A stretch of DNA of 64,000 nt from Phymorhynchus buccinoides (taxonomy: Eukaryota > Mollusca > Gastropoda > Neogastropoda > Raphitomidae): assembly GCA_017654935.2 (NCBI GenBank), contig CM065710.1:18137743-18201742 (forward strand), written 5' to 3'. A program made the position numbers and the translations under genes. Numbering within the stretch: the first letter of the stretch is position 1; every line of letters starts with the position of its first letter. The notes beneath the pieces were generated by a model that worked only from the letters and a program-made list of their open reading frames with translations, was not told where the DNA came from and made no database searches. Positions 19,744-29,900 of the stretch are shown one piece after another.

Positions 19744-22700
19744 CTAAAGGTTGTGATGTAGCTTGAACAGGTGGGTCTTGAGAGCTGATTTGAAACATTG
19801 CAAGGACTGGATATGGCGGATTTCGCGTGGTAAGGAGTTCCAAACTGATGGGGCCGAAAAGGAAAAGGAGCGCTCACCAAACATTTTTGTTCGTGTACTA
19901 GGAACACAGAGAATTTTGGAATCTGAAGATGACCGCAATTGCCTTGATGGAGTATAGACAGAAAGCATGTCAGAAATGTAGCTAGGGGCATTTCCAGAGA
20001 AATAAGAATGACATAGAGTGGAAATTTTGTAGTCAATACGTGCTTTGATGGAAAGCCAATGAAGGGATATCAGGAGTGGTTGAACATGATGATACTTAGA
20101 GACCTTGAGGACAAGTCTGGCAGCAGAGTTCTGGACTTTTTGAAGCTTGTCAATGAGGTGTTGGGGGCAGCCATACAAGAGTGAATTACAATAATCTAGT
20201 TTAGAGAGAACAAAAGCGCAGACTAGTATTTTAGTAGTATCTATAGACAGGAGATGGCGAATCGTACCAATGCGACGCAGCTCACAGTATGCTGACCGAC
20301 AGATAGTTTGAACTTGTGAGTCAACACTCATATCTTGAGAGATGTGGAAGCCAAGATTTCTAGCAGAAGGAGAAAAAGGTATTTGAGTGTCACAGACAGA
20401 GATGGAATCAGGCTTTGGGTACGAAAGTTTTCTAGATGGAGAGTGGATGAACAAGGCCTCCGTTTTGTCGTCATTCAGCTTCAGTTTGTTTTGTAGCATC
20501 CATGATTTGATGTTGCGAATGCAGAATTCAAGTGAAGATATAGAAGGAAGAATGGTAGATGGGGATACAGGCTTGTGGAGTTGTGTATCATCAGCAAAAG
20601 ACTGAGAATCAACTGAATGAGAAGTGATCAACTCGGACAGGGGTTTAGTGTACATGATGAAGAGGACTGGTCCAAGTACTGAGCCTTGAGGAACCCCACA
20701 TGTGAGGCCAACCATTGCAGAAGATGAGTCATTGATGGAGACAGACTGAGTTCGACCAGAAAGGTAAGACGAGAACCATGACAGAGCAGTGCTTGATATT
20801 CCATAGGTGATTTGAAGCCTCTTAAGGAGTATATGGTGGTCAATAGTATCAAAAGCAGCTGAAAGATCCAAAAGAGTTAATATAGATGCGTCACCAGAGT
20901 CAAGAGCTAAGAGAATGTCATTAGTTACTTTCAACAGTGCCGTTTCAGTGCTGTGAAATGGCCTGTACGCTGATTGTGAACAACTGATGAGTTGATGTTC
21001 ATTGAGATAGCCTAGGAGTTGATGAAGAACTAATTTCTCAATGATTTTTGATATGAAAGAGAGGTTGGATATAGGCCTATAGTTCTTGAGAGTGTTTGGG
21101 TCAAGGGATGATTTCTTTAGAAGTGGTTTGACAATGGCAGTTTTGAACACAGATGGAAAGGAGCCAGATGTTAGAGAGTTGTTGACAATATGGGTGAGAG
21201 TAGGGAGTAGTTCATCAAGATACTCTATGAAAAGTGGCGTCGGTATAGGGTCAAGAGGACAGGAAGTGGGTTTAGCTTTTAGAATGATCTTCTTCAATTC
21301 AAAGGCAGTAACTGGCTGAAATTCCAAGAACGTGGATGTTGTTCCTATTTGGTCTAACAGGGTGGTAGGCCTAGGTGTGGAAGAAGCCTGATCAAGTTCG
21401 TTTCTGATCAGCTGGATTTTCTGAACAAAGTAGTCGTTAAAGACATCAGGAAGGTCACTGACAGGGTGGGTGGTAGGGAGAGGGGTGCTTTTTTCACGCC
21501 CCAGTAGTTTGCTGCAGATAGAAAACAGCCGACTAGAGGTCACTGCATTGTTTATTTGGTCAGTGTAAAAGGAGGATCTTGCTGTCAACACTATGTTCGC
21601 TATTTTTCGTTTCGCAGCGTTGAAGATTTGTTTCGTAACGGTAAGGGGGGTCTTAAGCCATGCTCTTTCAGCTACACGCTTTTCTGACTTCGCCGAGTTC
21701 AGTTCAGTGCTAACTAAAGGGTACCACGGCTCCAGTCTATCGGCACGCTCTTGGCGGTGACGTAACGGCGCGTGTGTGTCGATAACGCGAGTGAGAGCGC
21801 TGTTAAGGTTGTTGACCGTGGGGCATGATTCAGGGCAGATAGTCGCGCGCAACTCTGCTTGAAATGCTGATCTGTCCATGCCGCGTACATTACGAGACTG
21901 TCTGTACGATGGGGTGTCAGACGGGACAGACAAACATAGTTCACAAACAATACAGAAATGGTCAGAAGCAAGAGATTGAGTGACATGAGTAGAGCGTAGC
22001 AAATCATCATCTGGTCTATAAATTACCCAGTCCAGAATGTGGCCACGTTCATGAGTTGGCTCGGTAACAGATTGACTAAAGTGAAACATATCCAAAGCAT
22101 TAATCGTCTTAGTAGTTACAGGGTTATGCTGAGTATCAAAATGAACATTAATGTCTCCTAATATAATACACTTTCCAGAAAGGTTATTACAGTACTCTAA
22201 AAGGTCAGGGAATTCACTGAGAAACATAGCGTCTGTCAGTTTATTTTTGCGGCTTGGTGGAGGTCGGTATACGCAGATGAAGTGGACAGGAGAAGACGAC
22301 GTTGCCAGGGTAACGCGAACTGCTTCAAAGCTGAGGTGTTGGAAGGGAAAGGCAGTGGAGGTAGAAAGATGCTTGGCCAGAGAGTTCTTAGAGATGAGCG
22401 CAATCCCCCCACCGCGTGAAGGGCGGGGGAAGGAAGAGAGTGTGTAGCCAGATGGTGTCAGGTCAGCACACTTTGCTTCATCGCCTTGTTTTTTAAGCCA
22501 GGATTCTGTTATTACGAAAACATCACAGTCATTGTCCGTAATGAAAGAGTGGATCTCTGCTCGTTTCAGTGGGTCGCTAACAGATCTTGCGTTAAAGAGG
22601 GCCAGTTGTAGACTGTTGGAATCGTTACGTTGTGTTGTACTGGAGGGCCCATTGCTAATTGGAATACGTATCAGGTTGTCAGGGGAACGCTTGGTTGTAC

Positions 22701-23310
22701 AGCTAGTATTTGTACAGTTCAGGGATTGTTCCACAGGATGGCAGTGAGAGGGAGGTAAGGGGTAGACAGGCAAGGCGTGTCGACCGACCCAGTGTTGGTT
22801 GATGTCAGGCGTTGGCAGCTTAGTGGTGGCCGAATCAGGTCTGTTACCACACACTGTGCTGATCTTTCTCTGTTTCCGCCGGCCACCACGGTGTTTCCGG
22901 ACCCGAGGAAGATGGTATCCAATTCCCACTCCTTTGATGGCCTCTATTACAGAGGGGTCCAGTGGTGCAGGGGCAACAGACAGCAGTTGTTCTCGACCGT
23001 AGGAGATTCGAGAAAGAGGCGCGGTGGGGGAGTGGTGAGGGGCTTGACTGAATGGAGTAGGGTCAACAAGTGGAGGGAGAGGCCCGTACAAGAATGGGGG
23101 AGAGGAGGGGTGAGGAGGATGGGGGATGGAAGAAATGGGTTCCACATGTTGGCAAGCAGGCTGGTATAGGGGGAATGACGTTTCTTGGTTAGCATGAGAG
23201 TTGGACAGTTGAAACAAAAAAGCAGTCCAAATAACTAGCAAATCAGGCGGAAGAACTGCACAAAACAAGCACCAATACACGCACCACTCCATCATGCTAC
23301 ACTTGTACAC
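19744..23310 (-). CDS. LINE endonuclease-reverse transcriptase polyprotein
   Basis: A 1188-residue uninterrupted ORF. Residues 1-230 are a Pro/Ser-rich leader with a hydrophobic start. An apurinic-type endonuclease occupies about 234-460: FNARS (Asn240), ITESW (Glu269), VYRPP, LGDINVH (Asp386, Asn388), LDWVIY (Asp427) and ASDH (Asp450, His451). The reverse transcriptase spans about 675-970: NYRPISNL, DLSAAFDTIDH (Asp815), GVPQGSVLGPVLF and FADDTQLH (catalytic Asp907-Asp908). A C-terminal tail with YCNSLLYG and SLHWLSI is typical of CR1/L2 elements. It would nick target DNA and copy its RNA at that site. Every catalytic residue I can locate is present, so it may still be active. Confidence 0.93.
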   Translation of the reverse strand: MYKCSMMEWCVYWCLFCAVLPPDLLVIWTAFLFQLSNSHANQETSFPLYQPACQHVEPISSIPHPPHPSSPPFLYGPLPPLVDPTPFSQAPHHSPTAPLSRISYGREQLLSVAPAPLDPSVIEAIKGVGIGYHLPRVRKHRGGRRKQRKISTVCGNRPDSATTKLPTPDINQHWVGRHALPVYPLPPSHCHPVEQSLNCTNTSCTTKRSPDNLIRIPISNGPSSTTQRNDSNSLQLALFNARSVSDPLKRAEIHSFITDNDCDVFVITESWLKKQGDEAKCADLTPSGYTLSSFPRPSRGGGIALISKNSLAKHLSTSTAFPFQHLSFEAVRVTLATSSSPVHFICVYRPPPSRKNKLTDAMFLSEFPDLLEYCNNLSGKCIILGDINVHFDTQHNPVTTKTINALDMFHFSQSVTEPTHERGHILDWVIYRPDDDLLRSTHVTQSLASDHFCIVCELCLSVPSDTPSYRQSRNVRGMDRSAFQAELRATICPESCPTVNNLNSALTRVIDTHAPLRHRQERADRLEPWYPLVSTELNSAKSEKRVAERAWLKTPLTVTKQIFNAAKRKIANIVLTARSSFYTDQINNAVTSSRLFSICSKLLGREKSTPLPTTHPVSDLPDVFNDYFVQKIQLIRNELDQASSTPRPTTLLDQIGTTSTFLEFQPVTAFELKKIILKAKPTSCPLDPIPTPLFIEYLDELLPTLTHIVNNSLTSGSFPSVFKTAIVKPLLKKSSLDPNTLKNYRPISNLSFISKIIEKLVLHQLLGYLNEHQLISCSQSAYRPFHSTETALLKVTNDILLALDSGDASILTLLDLSAAFDTIDHHILLKRLQITYGISSTALSWFSSYLSGRTQSVSINDSSSAMVGLTCGVPQGSVLGPVLFIMYTKPLSELITSHSVDSQSFADDTQLHKPVSPSTILPSISSLEFCIRNIKSWMLQNKLKLNDDKTEALFIHSPSRKLSYPKPDSISVCDTQIPFSPSARNLGFHISQDMSVDSQVQTICRSAYCELRRIGTIRHLLSIDTTKILVCAFVLSKLDYCNSLLYGCPQHLIDKLQKVQNSAARLVLKVSKYHHVQPLLISLHWLSIKARIDYKISTLCHSYFSGNAPSYISDMLSVYTPSRQLRSSSDSKILCVPSTRTKMFGERSFSFSAPSVWNSLPREIRHIQSLQCFKSALKTHLFKLHHNL

Positions 23311-23414
23311 TTTTCACAACAATAAACGATCTAGGTACAACACTACAGTGAAAACATATCAGAGCTCGTGACCATGCTGCCTGTCAGGCGTGGAACACTT
23401 ACTACGGTTCAGTT

Positions 23415-23720
23415 GGTGACTGGGTATTTGTTGGGCAATGAATACAGTTCACTAGCCTGTAATAAGCGGGCACTCCCATACCAATGTGTGCACATGTGTG
23501 CAACAGAGAGAGATAGGGGGGGGGGGGGGGGGAGTGGGGGGAGGGACCTCAATACAAGTCTGTCAGGAATCCATATGATAATATTGGTGACTGGGTATTT
23601 GTTGGGCAATGAATACAGTTCACTGTAATAAGCTGGCACTCCCGTACCAATGTGTGCAACAGAGAGAGATAGAGGGGGGGGAGGGAGGGACCTCAACACA
23701 AGTCTGTCACGACTCCAAGC
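23415..23720 (+). repeat. Copies 3-4 of the 160-bp tandem repeat
   Basis: Same unit as 18640-19035; copy 3 carries a G17-type run at about 23517-23533. Copy 4 has short deletions. Separated from copies 1-2 only by the LINE. Confidence 0.9.
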
Positions 23721-24140
23721 ATGTTAAAAAGCTGGTACATTCTTTTTCTTCCTTGCACTTATAGTTAAATCTTTCACTCCCAGCTACGAGTTTCAACACG
23801 ATTCAGGGAACATAACCTACCCAATAGCCTAGATGGTGAAAAGCTAAAGTACTTCCCTTTGTTGCAGTTGTGACCTGAGCAGAGATTGAGGCTGCTTCTC
23901 TGCAAGTTTGGGGTCGATTTTGATGCTTTTGTTGTTTTGCATTTTGTTAAGCAAAAAGTGACCAAGCATATCAATGCGTTTGCCGTAAGGTATACTACGG
24001 AGAAAACTGCACTTAGTTTGTTTGATTCTCAGACACTATCAATACTTTAGACTGTGTGGGAAATAAAGTTTATGAAATTGTCGTTCCATCCAATAATAAC
24101 ACGAGTGGCATGGACCTGGATTATTGACATTCTTATTTAG
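23721..24140. other. No feature recognised
   Basis: Intron-like sequence. On the minus strand near 23900 an ACTTGCAG acceptor-like site precedes NLCSGHNCNKG, but spacing and phase do not fit the other exons. Confidence 0.4.
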
Positions 24141-24147
24141 TTTTTAA

Positions 24148-24232
24148 TTTATTTTCAAAAGAATTGTCTTTTATTTTCAAAAGAATTGTCTTTTATTTTC
24201 AAAAGAATTGTCTTTTATTTTCAAAAGAACTT
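24148..24232 (+). repeat. 22-bp tandem repeat, four copies
   Basis: Units of TTTTATTTTCAAAAGAATTG plus TC. Lies downstream of exon H on the minus strand. No other significance seen. Confidence 0.9.
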
Positions 24233-24522
24233 TTTAATCTGGGTTATCTCCCCTTGACATTGAATTACTCTGTGAACATGCAAAATTATAATAATAGTGT
24301 TCTTCATTCCTTTTCCTTCCAGGATCTTTAATATTTAGCAATTTTTTTAATGTTACGTAGCTTTTTTGCTGAAAGTATTAATCGTTCCGGGAGTGAAAAC
24401 ACTAACCGGAAATGCAATTAAATTGCTTTGAGAACAATGGTTTCATTAGGTGTTTTGTTTTTTTTTTTTTAAACACACAGAACAGAGGTACAGGCAAACA
24501 ATCGGACAAAACCCCAACGTAC

Positions 24523-24606
24523 TGCACATCGTATCACCAGAGCTGCAAATGGTTCCAGACTTGCACAAGTCTTCTTTGCCAGCACAATCCCCGTCTAGGT
24601 CCAGTT
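24523..24606 (-). CDS. Exon H: four-cysteine module
   Basis: An 84-nt phase 1-1 exon, acceptor GTTTCTTCCACAG (reading down to 24607) and donor GTACGT (from 24522). The 28 codons read LDLDGDC with spacing C-x6-C-x5-C-x6-C and the C-KSGTI-C core. It is the most upstream module seen on the minus strand before the second gap. Its acceptor and first bases are the seed of the 1.6-kb array upstream. A dead copy lies at 13962-14042 on the other strand. Confidence 0.7.
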
Positions 24607-24775
24607 CTGTGGAAGAAACGATGTTCAATTCCAATTCCAATTCCACAATTTTATTGTCTCCAAACAAGTGAAGAGATTTGTGTTTTGGCATACACATAAA
24701 AATGAAGACAAAATAAGACATTGCAATAACCTAATTTATTTAATATACAGAAAAGACACTTTGTAAAATAATTGG

Positions 24776-26420
24776 TCTAAGTCCAGTTCTGTGGAAAAAA
24801 CGATGCTCATTGCCAGGGTCTACAACTAGAATACAATGTAAATTCAGCACAGTCCTGGCTTAGGTCCAGTTCTGTGAAAGAAACGATGCTCATTGTCAGG
24901 GTCTACAACTAGAATACAATGTAAATTCAGTACAATCCTGGCCTAGGTCCAGTTCTGTGGCAGAAACGATGGTCATTGCCAGGGTCTACAACTGGAATAC
25001 AATGTAAATTCAGCACAATCCTGGTTTAGGTTCTCTGGAAGAAACGATTGTCATTGTCAGGGTCTACAACTAGAATACAATGTGAATTCCACACAATCCT
25101 GGCCTAGGTCCAGTTCTGTGGAAGAAACGATGGTCATTGTCAGGGTCTACAACTAGAACACAATGTGAATTCCACACAATCCTGGCCTAGGTCTAGTTCT
25201 GTGGAAGAAACGATGCCCAATTGTCAGGGTCTACAACTAGAATACAATGTGAATTCAGCACAATCCTGGCCTAGGTCCAGTTCTGTGGAAGAAACGATGG
25301 TCAATTGTCAGGGTCTACAACTAGAATACAATGTGAATTCCACACAATCCTGGCCTAGGTCCAGTTCTGTGGAAGAAAGTTCTGTGGAAGAAACAATGTG
25401 AATTCCACACAATCCTGGCCTAGGTCTAGTTCTGTGGAAGAAACGATGCCCAATTGTCAGGGTCTACAACTAGAATACAATGTGAATTCAGCACGATCCT
25501 GTCTAGGTCTAGTTCTGTGGAAGAAACGATGCCCAATTGTCAGAGTCTACAACTAGAATACAATGTAAATTCAGCACAATCCTGGCCTAGGTCTAGTTCT
25601 GTGGAAGAAACGATGCCCAATTGTCAGAGTCTACAACTAGAATACAATGTGAATTCAGCACGATCCTGTCCTAGGTCTAGTTCTGTGGAAGAAACGATGC
25701 CCAATTGTCAGAGTCTACAACTAGAATACAATGTAAATTCAGCACAATCCTGTCCTAGGTCTAGTTCTGTGGAAGAAACGATGCCCATTGTCAGAGTCTA
25801 CAACTAGAATACAATGTAAATTCAGCACAATCCTGTCCTAGGTCTAGTTCTGTGGAAGAAACGATGCCCAATTGTCAGGGTCTACAACTAGAATACAATG
25901 TAAATTCAGCACAATCCTGGCCTAGGTCCAGTTCTGTGGCAGAAACGATGCTCATTGTCAGAGTCTACAACTGGAATACAATGTAAATTCAGCACAATCC
26001 TGGTTTAGGTTCTCTGGAAGAAACGATGGTCATTGTCAGGGTCTACAACTACACCACAACGTGAATTCCACACAATCCTGGCCTAGGTCCAGTTCTGTGG
26101 CAGAAGCGATGCTCATTGTCAGAGTCTACAACTAGAACACAATGTGAATTCTACACAATCCTGGCCTAGGTCCAGTTCTGTGGAAGAAACGATGGTCATT
26201 GTCAGAGTCTACAACTAGAACACAATGTGAATTCCACACAATCCTGGCCTAGGTCCAGTTCTGTGGAAGAAACGATGGTCATTGTCAGGTTCTACAACTA
26301 GAATACAATGTAAATTCAGCACAATCCTGGTTTAGGTCCAGTTCTGTGGAAGAAACGATGCCCAATTGTCAGAGTCTACAACTAGAATACAATGTGAATT
26401 TTCGATCTTCTACACGGGAG
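24776..26420 (-). repeat. About 83-bp array carrying exon H acceptor and exon start
   Basis: About 20 units. On the minus strand each reads CTGACAATGAGCATCGTTTC, TTCCACAG, then AACTGGACCTAGG and AGGATTGTGCTG. The exon-derived part encodes LDLGQDCA, including the first cysteine, before diverging. Each unit therefore offers a plausible acceptor (two or three are reduced to CCAGAG). The array abuts the 500-N gap, so its true length is unknown. Reading frames through it are artefacts. Confidence 0.94.
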
Positions 26421-26428
26421 CAGGACAA

Positions 26429-26928
26429 NNNNNNNNNNNNNNNNNNNNNNNNNNNNNNNNNNNNNNNNNNNNNNNNNNNNNNNNNNNNNNNNNNNNNNNN
26501 NNNNNNNNNNNNNNNNNNNNNNNNNNNNNNNNNNNNNNNNNNNNNNNNNNNNNNNNNNNNNNNNNNNNNNNNNNNNNNNNNNNNNNNNNNNNNNNNNNNN
26601 NNNNNNNNNNNNNNNNNNNNNNNNNNNNNNNNNNNNNNNNNNNNNNNNNNNNNNNNNNNNNNNNNNNNNNNNNNNNNNNNNNNNNNNNNNNNNNNNNNNN
26701 NNNNNNNNNNNNNNNNNNNNNNNNNNNNNNNNNNNNNNNNNNNNNNNNNNNNNNNNNNNNNNNNNNNNNNNNNNNNNNNNNNNNNNNNNNNNNNNNNNNN
26801 NNNNNNNNNNNNNNNNNNNNNNNNNNNNNNNNNNNNNNNNNNNNNNNNNNNNNNNNNNNNNNNNNNNNNNNNNNNNNNNNNNNNNNNNNNNNNNNNNNNN
26901 NNNNNNNNNNNNNNNNNNNNNNNNNNNN
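26429..26928. other. 500-N assembly gap
   Basis: Exactly 500 N, the same size as the first gap. It follows the acceptor-bearing array upstream of exon H; the last 30 or so bases before it no longer match the array. Order and orientation across it are not supported by sequence overlap. Confidence 0.97.
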
Positions 26929-28440
26929 TAGCCAACTTATACGTGTGATACTTTAACATTCCTGTGTGGCTCGTTATTGATAGTTTGTCAGTAATTTAGG
27001 AGATTGAAACATTTTTTCAACATGCCCTATGAGTCCTGTTCCATCCCGTTCTTTAAGCCGATGGCGTTTTTTTTTGGCTTTAGAGGGATGTGGGGCGCAA
27101 CATTTCCATATGCTGTTTTTCTCTCTATTAGATATGCCTTTTGAGTCCTCCCTCGGTGTTAGCTGAAGCGGGATCCTCGTCAACCTTCTTATCTTATGCC
27201 TGCAACTTTCCTTCATTGAGCAGGAGCTGATCTCTTGCTAGGTTTGTTCACATTTTGGCCAACCGATCAGCCGATCGCACTGTAAGATACCGGCCCGGCT
27301 GACTGCAATTGCCTCTATGTCTGCTATCCACACTGTGGAAGCTGGTTGGGCCCCAATGCTCTGTAATGTTGGCTGGGGCCGTGCCCAGTCTTCCAAATGA
27401 TAGAATGTTTTTACGAAAGTAGGTGGGGCTAGAATTGTTTTGGTCTTCCAACCTCAGGATCTGATTTCTAGGTTTGGTTGTGATTGGGACTGGTCCCGTC
27501 ACCCGCTCCATGAAAAGGGGGCCTGGGGTGGTTGCTTAGGAACGTCCCCCCAAGATGGAGCGTAGGGCTCAAGCCGGTCCAGGGAAAAGGTTGGGAGGAG
27601 GAAGAAAAGGGAAAGAGGGGGGGGGAGAAAAGGTCCTCAACGGAATATAAGGTTGAATATATGTCAAATCGTTCAAATAGTGCAGGGGACAGTTTTTCTG
27701 CTATGATCGTCTCGGGGTCTGATTCTGATTGATTATCGGTTTTTCCCTGTCTGTTGTCTTCTCGTGGGGGGGGGGTGGGGGGGGGGGGCGTGGGGGGGTG
27801 GGGGGGGGGGGGGGAGGGGGTGGGTCGGTGTTGGGGTGGCGCTGGCGGGGGCCTTGGTAAAAAAAGAAGTCAGAAGCTGCTCCGTTAGTGGGTCCAGTGG
27901 GGGTTTTTGACTTGTGTTTGGGGTGTGGGGTGGTTTTTTGTTGTGGTTTCTTGGTCTCTGAGGTAACTTTGATCTCCACTTGGACAGAAAGTTGTGTAAG
28001 TTTAAAAATCGGTTTTCAACATACTTTTCAGGTTTTTTCACTGTCAATGTTTAGTGTGGTTTAATAGCCATTTGTTCTTTTCCCATGTCTTTATCGCCTA
28101 TACAACACTTTTCTATTATTATGTGTTCCGTGTTGATTAGATGAGGGGGGGGTACGAGAGTAACAATCATCGAATCCTCCATGTTTGACCAACGCTTCTC
28201 TGTTTTTTTTCCTCTTTTGGAGATTTGATTTTCCAGGGGGTCCAAGGTCCCGCTGTGTACACCGACGTTTATTTTCTCTTTTTTGTGCTAGACTGGACTG
28301 TCCAGATCCTCTTCTCCTGATCTGGCTGGTGTGTAAATCAACAATACACTTCGATGCTTGCATGTCTTGCGTTTTAAACAGTTGTATCTTGAGGTAAATC
28401 CGACCACACTCAAACACAAGAACTTCGTTCCTGTTATTTT
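26929..28440 (-). pseudogene. Degraded LINE ORF1-like remnant
   Basis: Broken frames on the minus strand show, in order, a Pro-rich run (from the G tract at 27764-27828), then a segment with ILSFGRLGTAP, GRYLTVRSADRLAKM and SANTEGGLKRHI. The order and flavour (RSADRLAKM, then a Leu/Asn-Ser-x-Gly-type stretch) resemble ORF1 nucleic-acid-binding proteins of I/Nimb or CR1 LINEs. There are many frameshifts and stops. This is family resemblance from memory, not a demonstrated match. Confidence 0.3.
27764..27830 (+). repeat. G-rich tract with G-quadruplex potential
   Basis: More than 50 G in 67 bases, in runs of 5-14 broken by single T, A or C. It may form quadruplexes and would be error-prone to sequence. 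Confidence 0.85.
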
Positions 28441-28446
28441 TTTTCT

Positions 28447-29900
28447 CAGTCAAGCCAAATTGTTATGAATTCTTGTTCAGCTGTAAGTGGGCGATGTTGT
28501 GTTAGTGGAAACATTGCACGTGATTCTCTATTACTGAGCTTGGCAGCAAAAGAAAAAGCGGAAACTTGCGAAAAAGGACCTTGTTTTGGATCGTTCTGCA
28601 TGAACACATTGCACAAGCCAGATGGAAAAACCATTATGCACGTGCAAGCACTGCTGTTTATGTGTGAGATGCTGTCTCTTGCTTGGCTTTATAAGAAGAC
28701 ATACCACCAGTATTAGGCCTGATTTGACAATGCCTCCACGACGAAAATTGAGCGAGTTGGATAGGGGACGAGCTGTTGCATGGTTCCAAGATGGTGTTCC
28801 CAAGCGAGAAGTGGCCAGGCGACTTCAGGTGTCCATCTCGGTCATTGTCAGACTGATTCAACGCTTCACAGCCACTGGGAGGGTCCATGAAAGACGCAGA
28901 TCTGGTCGACCGAAGAAGACAACTCCACGTGAAGATCGTCTCATTGAACGACAAGCCCTGCAGACAAGAACAGCCTCTTCCAGCATCATTCGAAGGCAGC
29001 TGAGGGTGGCTACTAACATCAACATCAGCCAGCAGACCATACGGAACCGCCTTCATGGGTTTAACCTCCGTTCTCGTCGCCCAGCTGTACGGCCACGCTT
29101 AACTCCAGCCCATAGGGCGGCGCCGCGCCTTCTGCAGACGTCACGTGAGGTGGACACGTCAGCAATGGTCCCAGGTCCTGTTCAGTGATGAATCACGCTT
29201 CACCCTGAACCACAACGACGGCCGACTGAGGGTCTGGAGACGCCCAGGGGAACGCTTTATTGACGCCACTGTCCAAGAAAAGGTGGCCTTTGGTGGAGGT
29301 TCTGTAATGGTCTGGGGGGCCTTCAGCCTTCACCACAGAACACCCTTGTATCATGTACAGGGTAACCTGACTGGCCTCCGATACCGGGATGAGATCCTTC
29401 GACCGCTGGCTGTGCCTACACTGCAGCAGATGGGACCGCCGGCTGTCTACCAGGATGACAACGCTCGCCCCCACAGGGCAAGGGTGGTCAACGACTTCCT
29501 GCAGCAGTCTGGAGTCAACAGAATGGAGTGGCCAGCATGCAGTCCCGATCTCAACCCGATTGAGAACCTCTGGGATGAGCTGGATCGCAAAGTGAGGAGC
29601 AACCACCCCCCTCCCAGGGATGCCCAGCACCTCTACCAGATGCTGCAGGCTGAGTGGCAGGCGCTTCCACAGAGGATCTTCACCACCCTGGTCAACTCCA
29701 TGAGGACTCGCTGCGTCGAGTGCCAGAACAGCCATGGCGGATACACGCATTACTGAACTTTTGGGAGCATCAGAATGCCCTGTCTTGTGATTTCAATGAC
29801 TTTGGGAAATCAAATTTCGATACGTACCCACTTTGATCAAATGTACAGACCAAACGATTGCTCGAAATTGAAGGCAATTGTGTATCGTTATCACTAAAGC
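28447..29900 (+). mobile_element. Tc1/mariner-type transposon (DD34E), terminal repeats not found
   Basis: Identified from its transposase (28730-29756). A TATA-like CTTTATAAGAAG lies at about 28687, 40 bases before the start codon. I looked for inverted ends around 28440 and between 29760 and 30100 and did not find a convincing pair, so limits are approximate and one end may be lost. Tc1 elements move by cut-and-paste into TA sites. Confidence 0.75.
28730..29756 (+). pseudogene. Tc1-type transposase, frameshifted
   Basis: Two overlapping open frames make one transposase. The first (from ATG at 28730 to 29188) has the N-terminal paired helix-turn-helix domain: SELDRGRAVAWFQDG, EVARRLQVS and the GRPKKTT hook. 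The second (to 29756) has the catalytic core: FSDESRF (first Asp), YQDDNARPH (second Asp) and SPDLNPIENLW (Glu), with 34 residues between second Asp and Glu, hence DD34E. The frame changes at about 29115-29135 by a net one-base gain or two-base loss just before the FCRRH-type segment. Length is normal apart from this. It is probably inactive unless the indel is a sequencing error. Confidence 0.88.

Noticed and set aside
23860..23930. Extra minus-strand module exon (NLCSGHNCNKG)
   Set aside because: Only two cysteines, no G-x-x-C signature, and the reading phase does not match the other exons.
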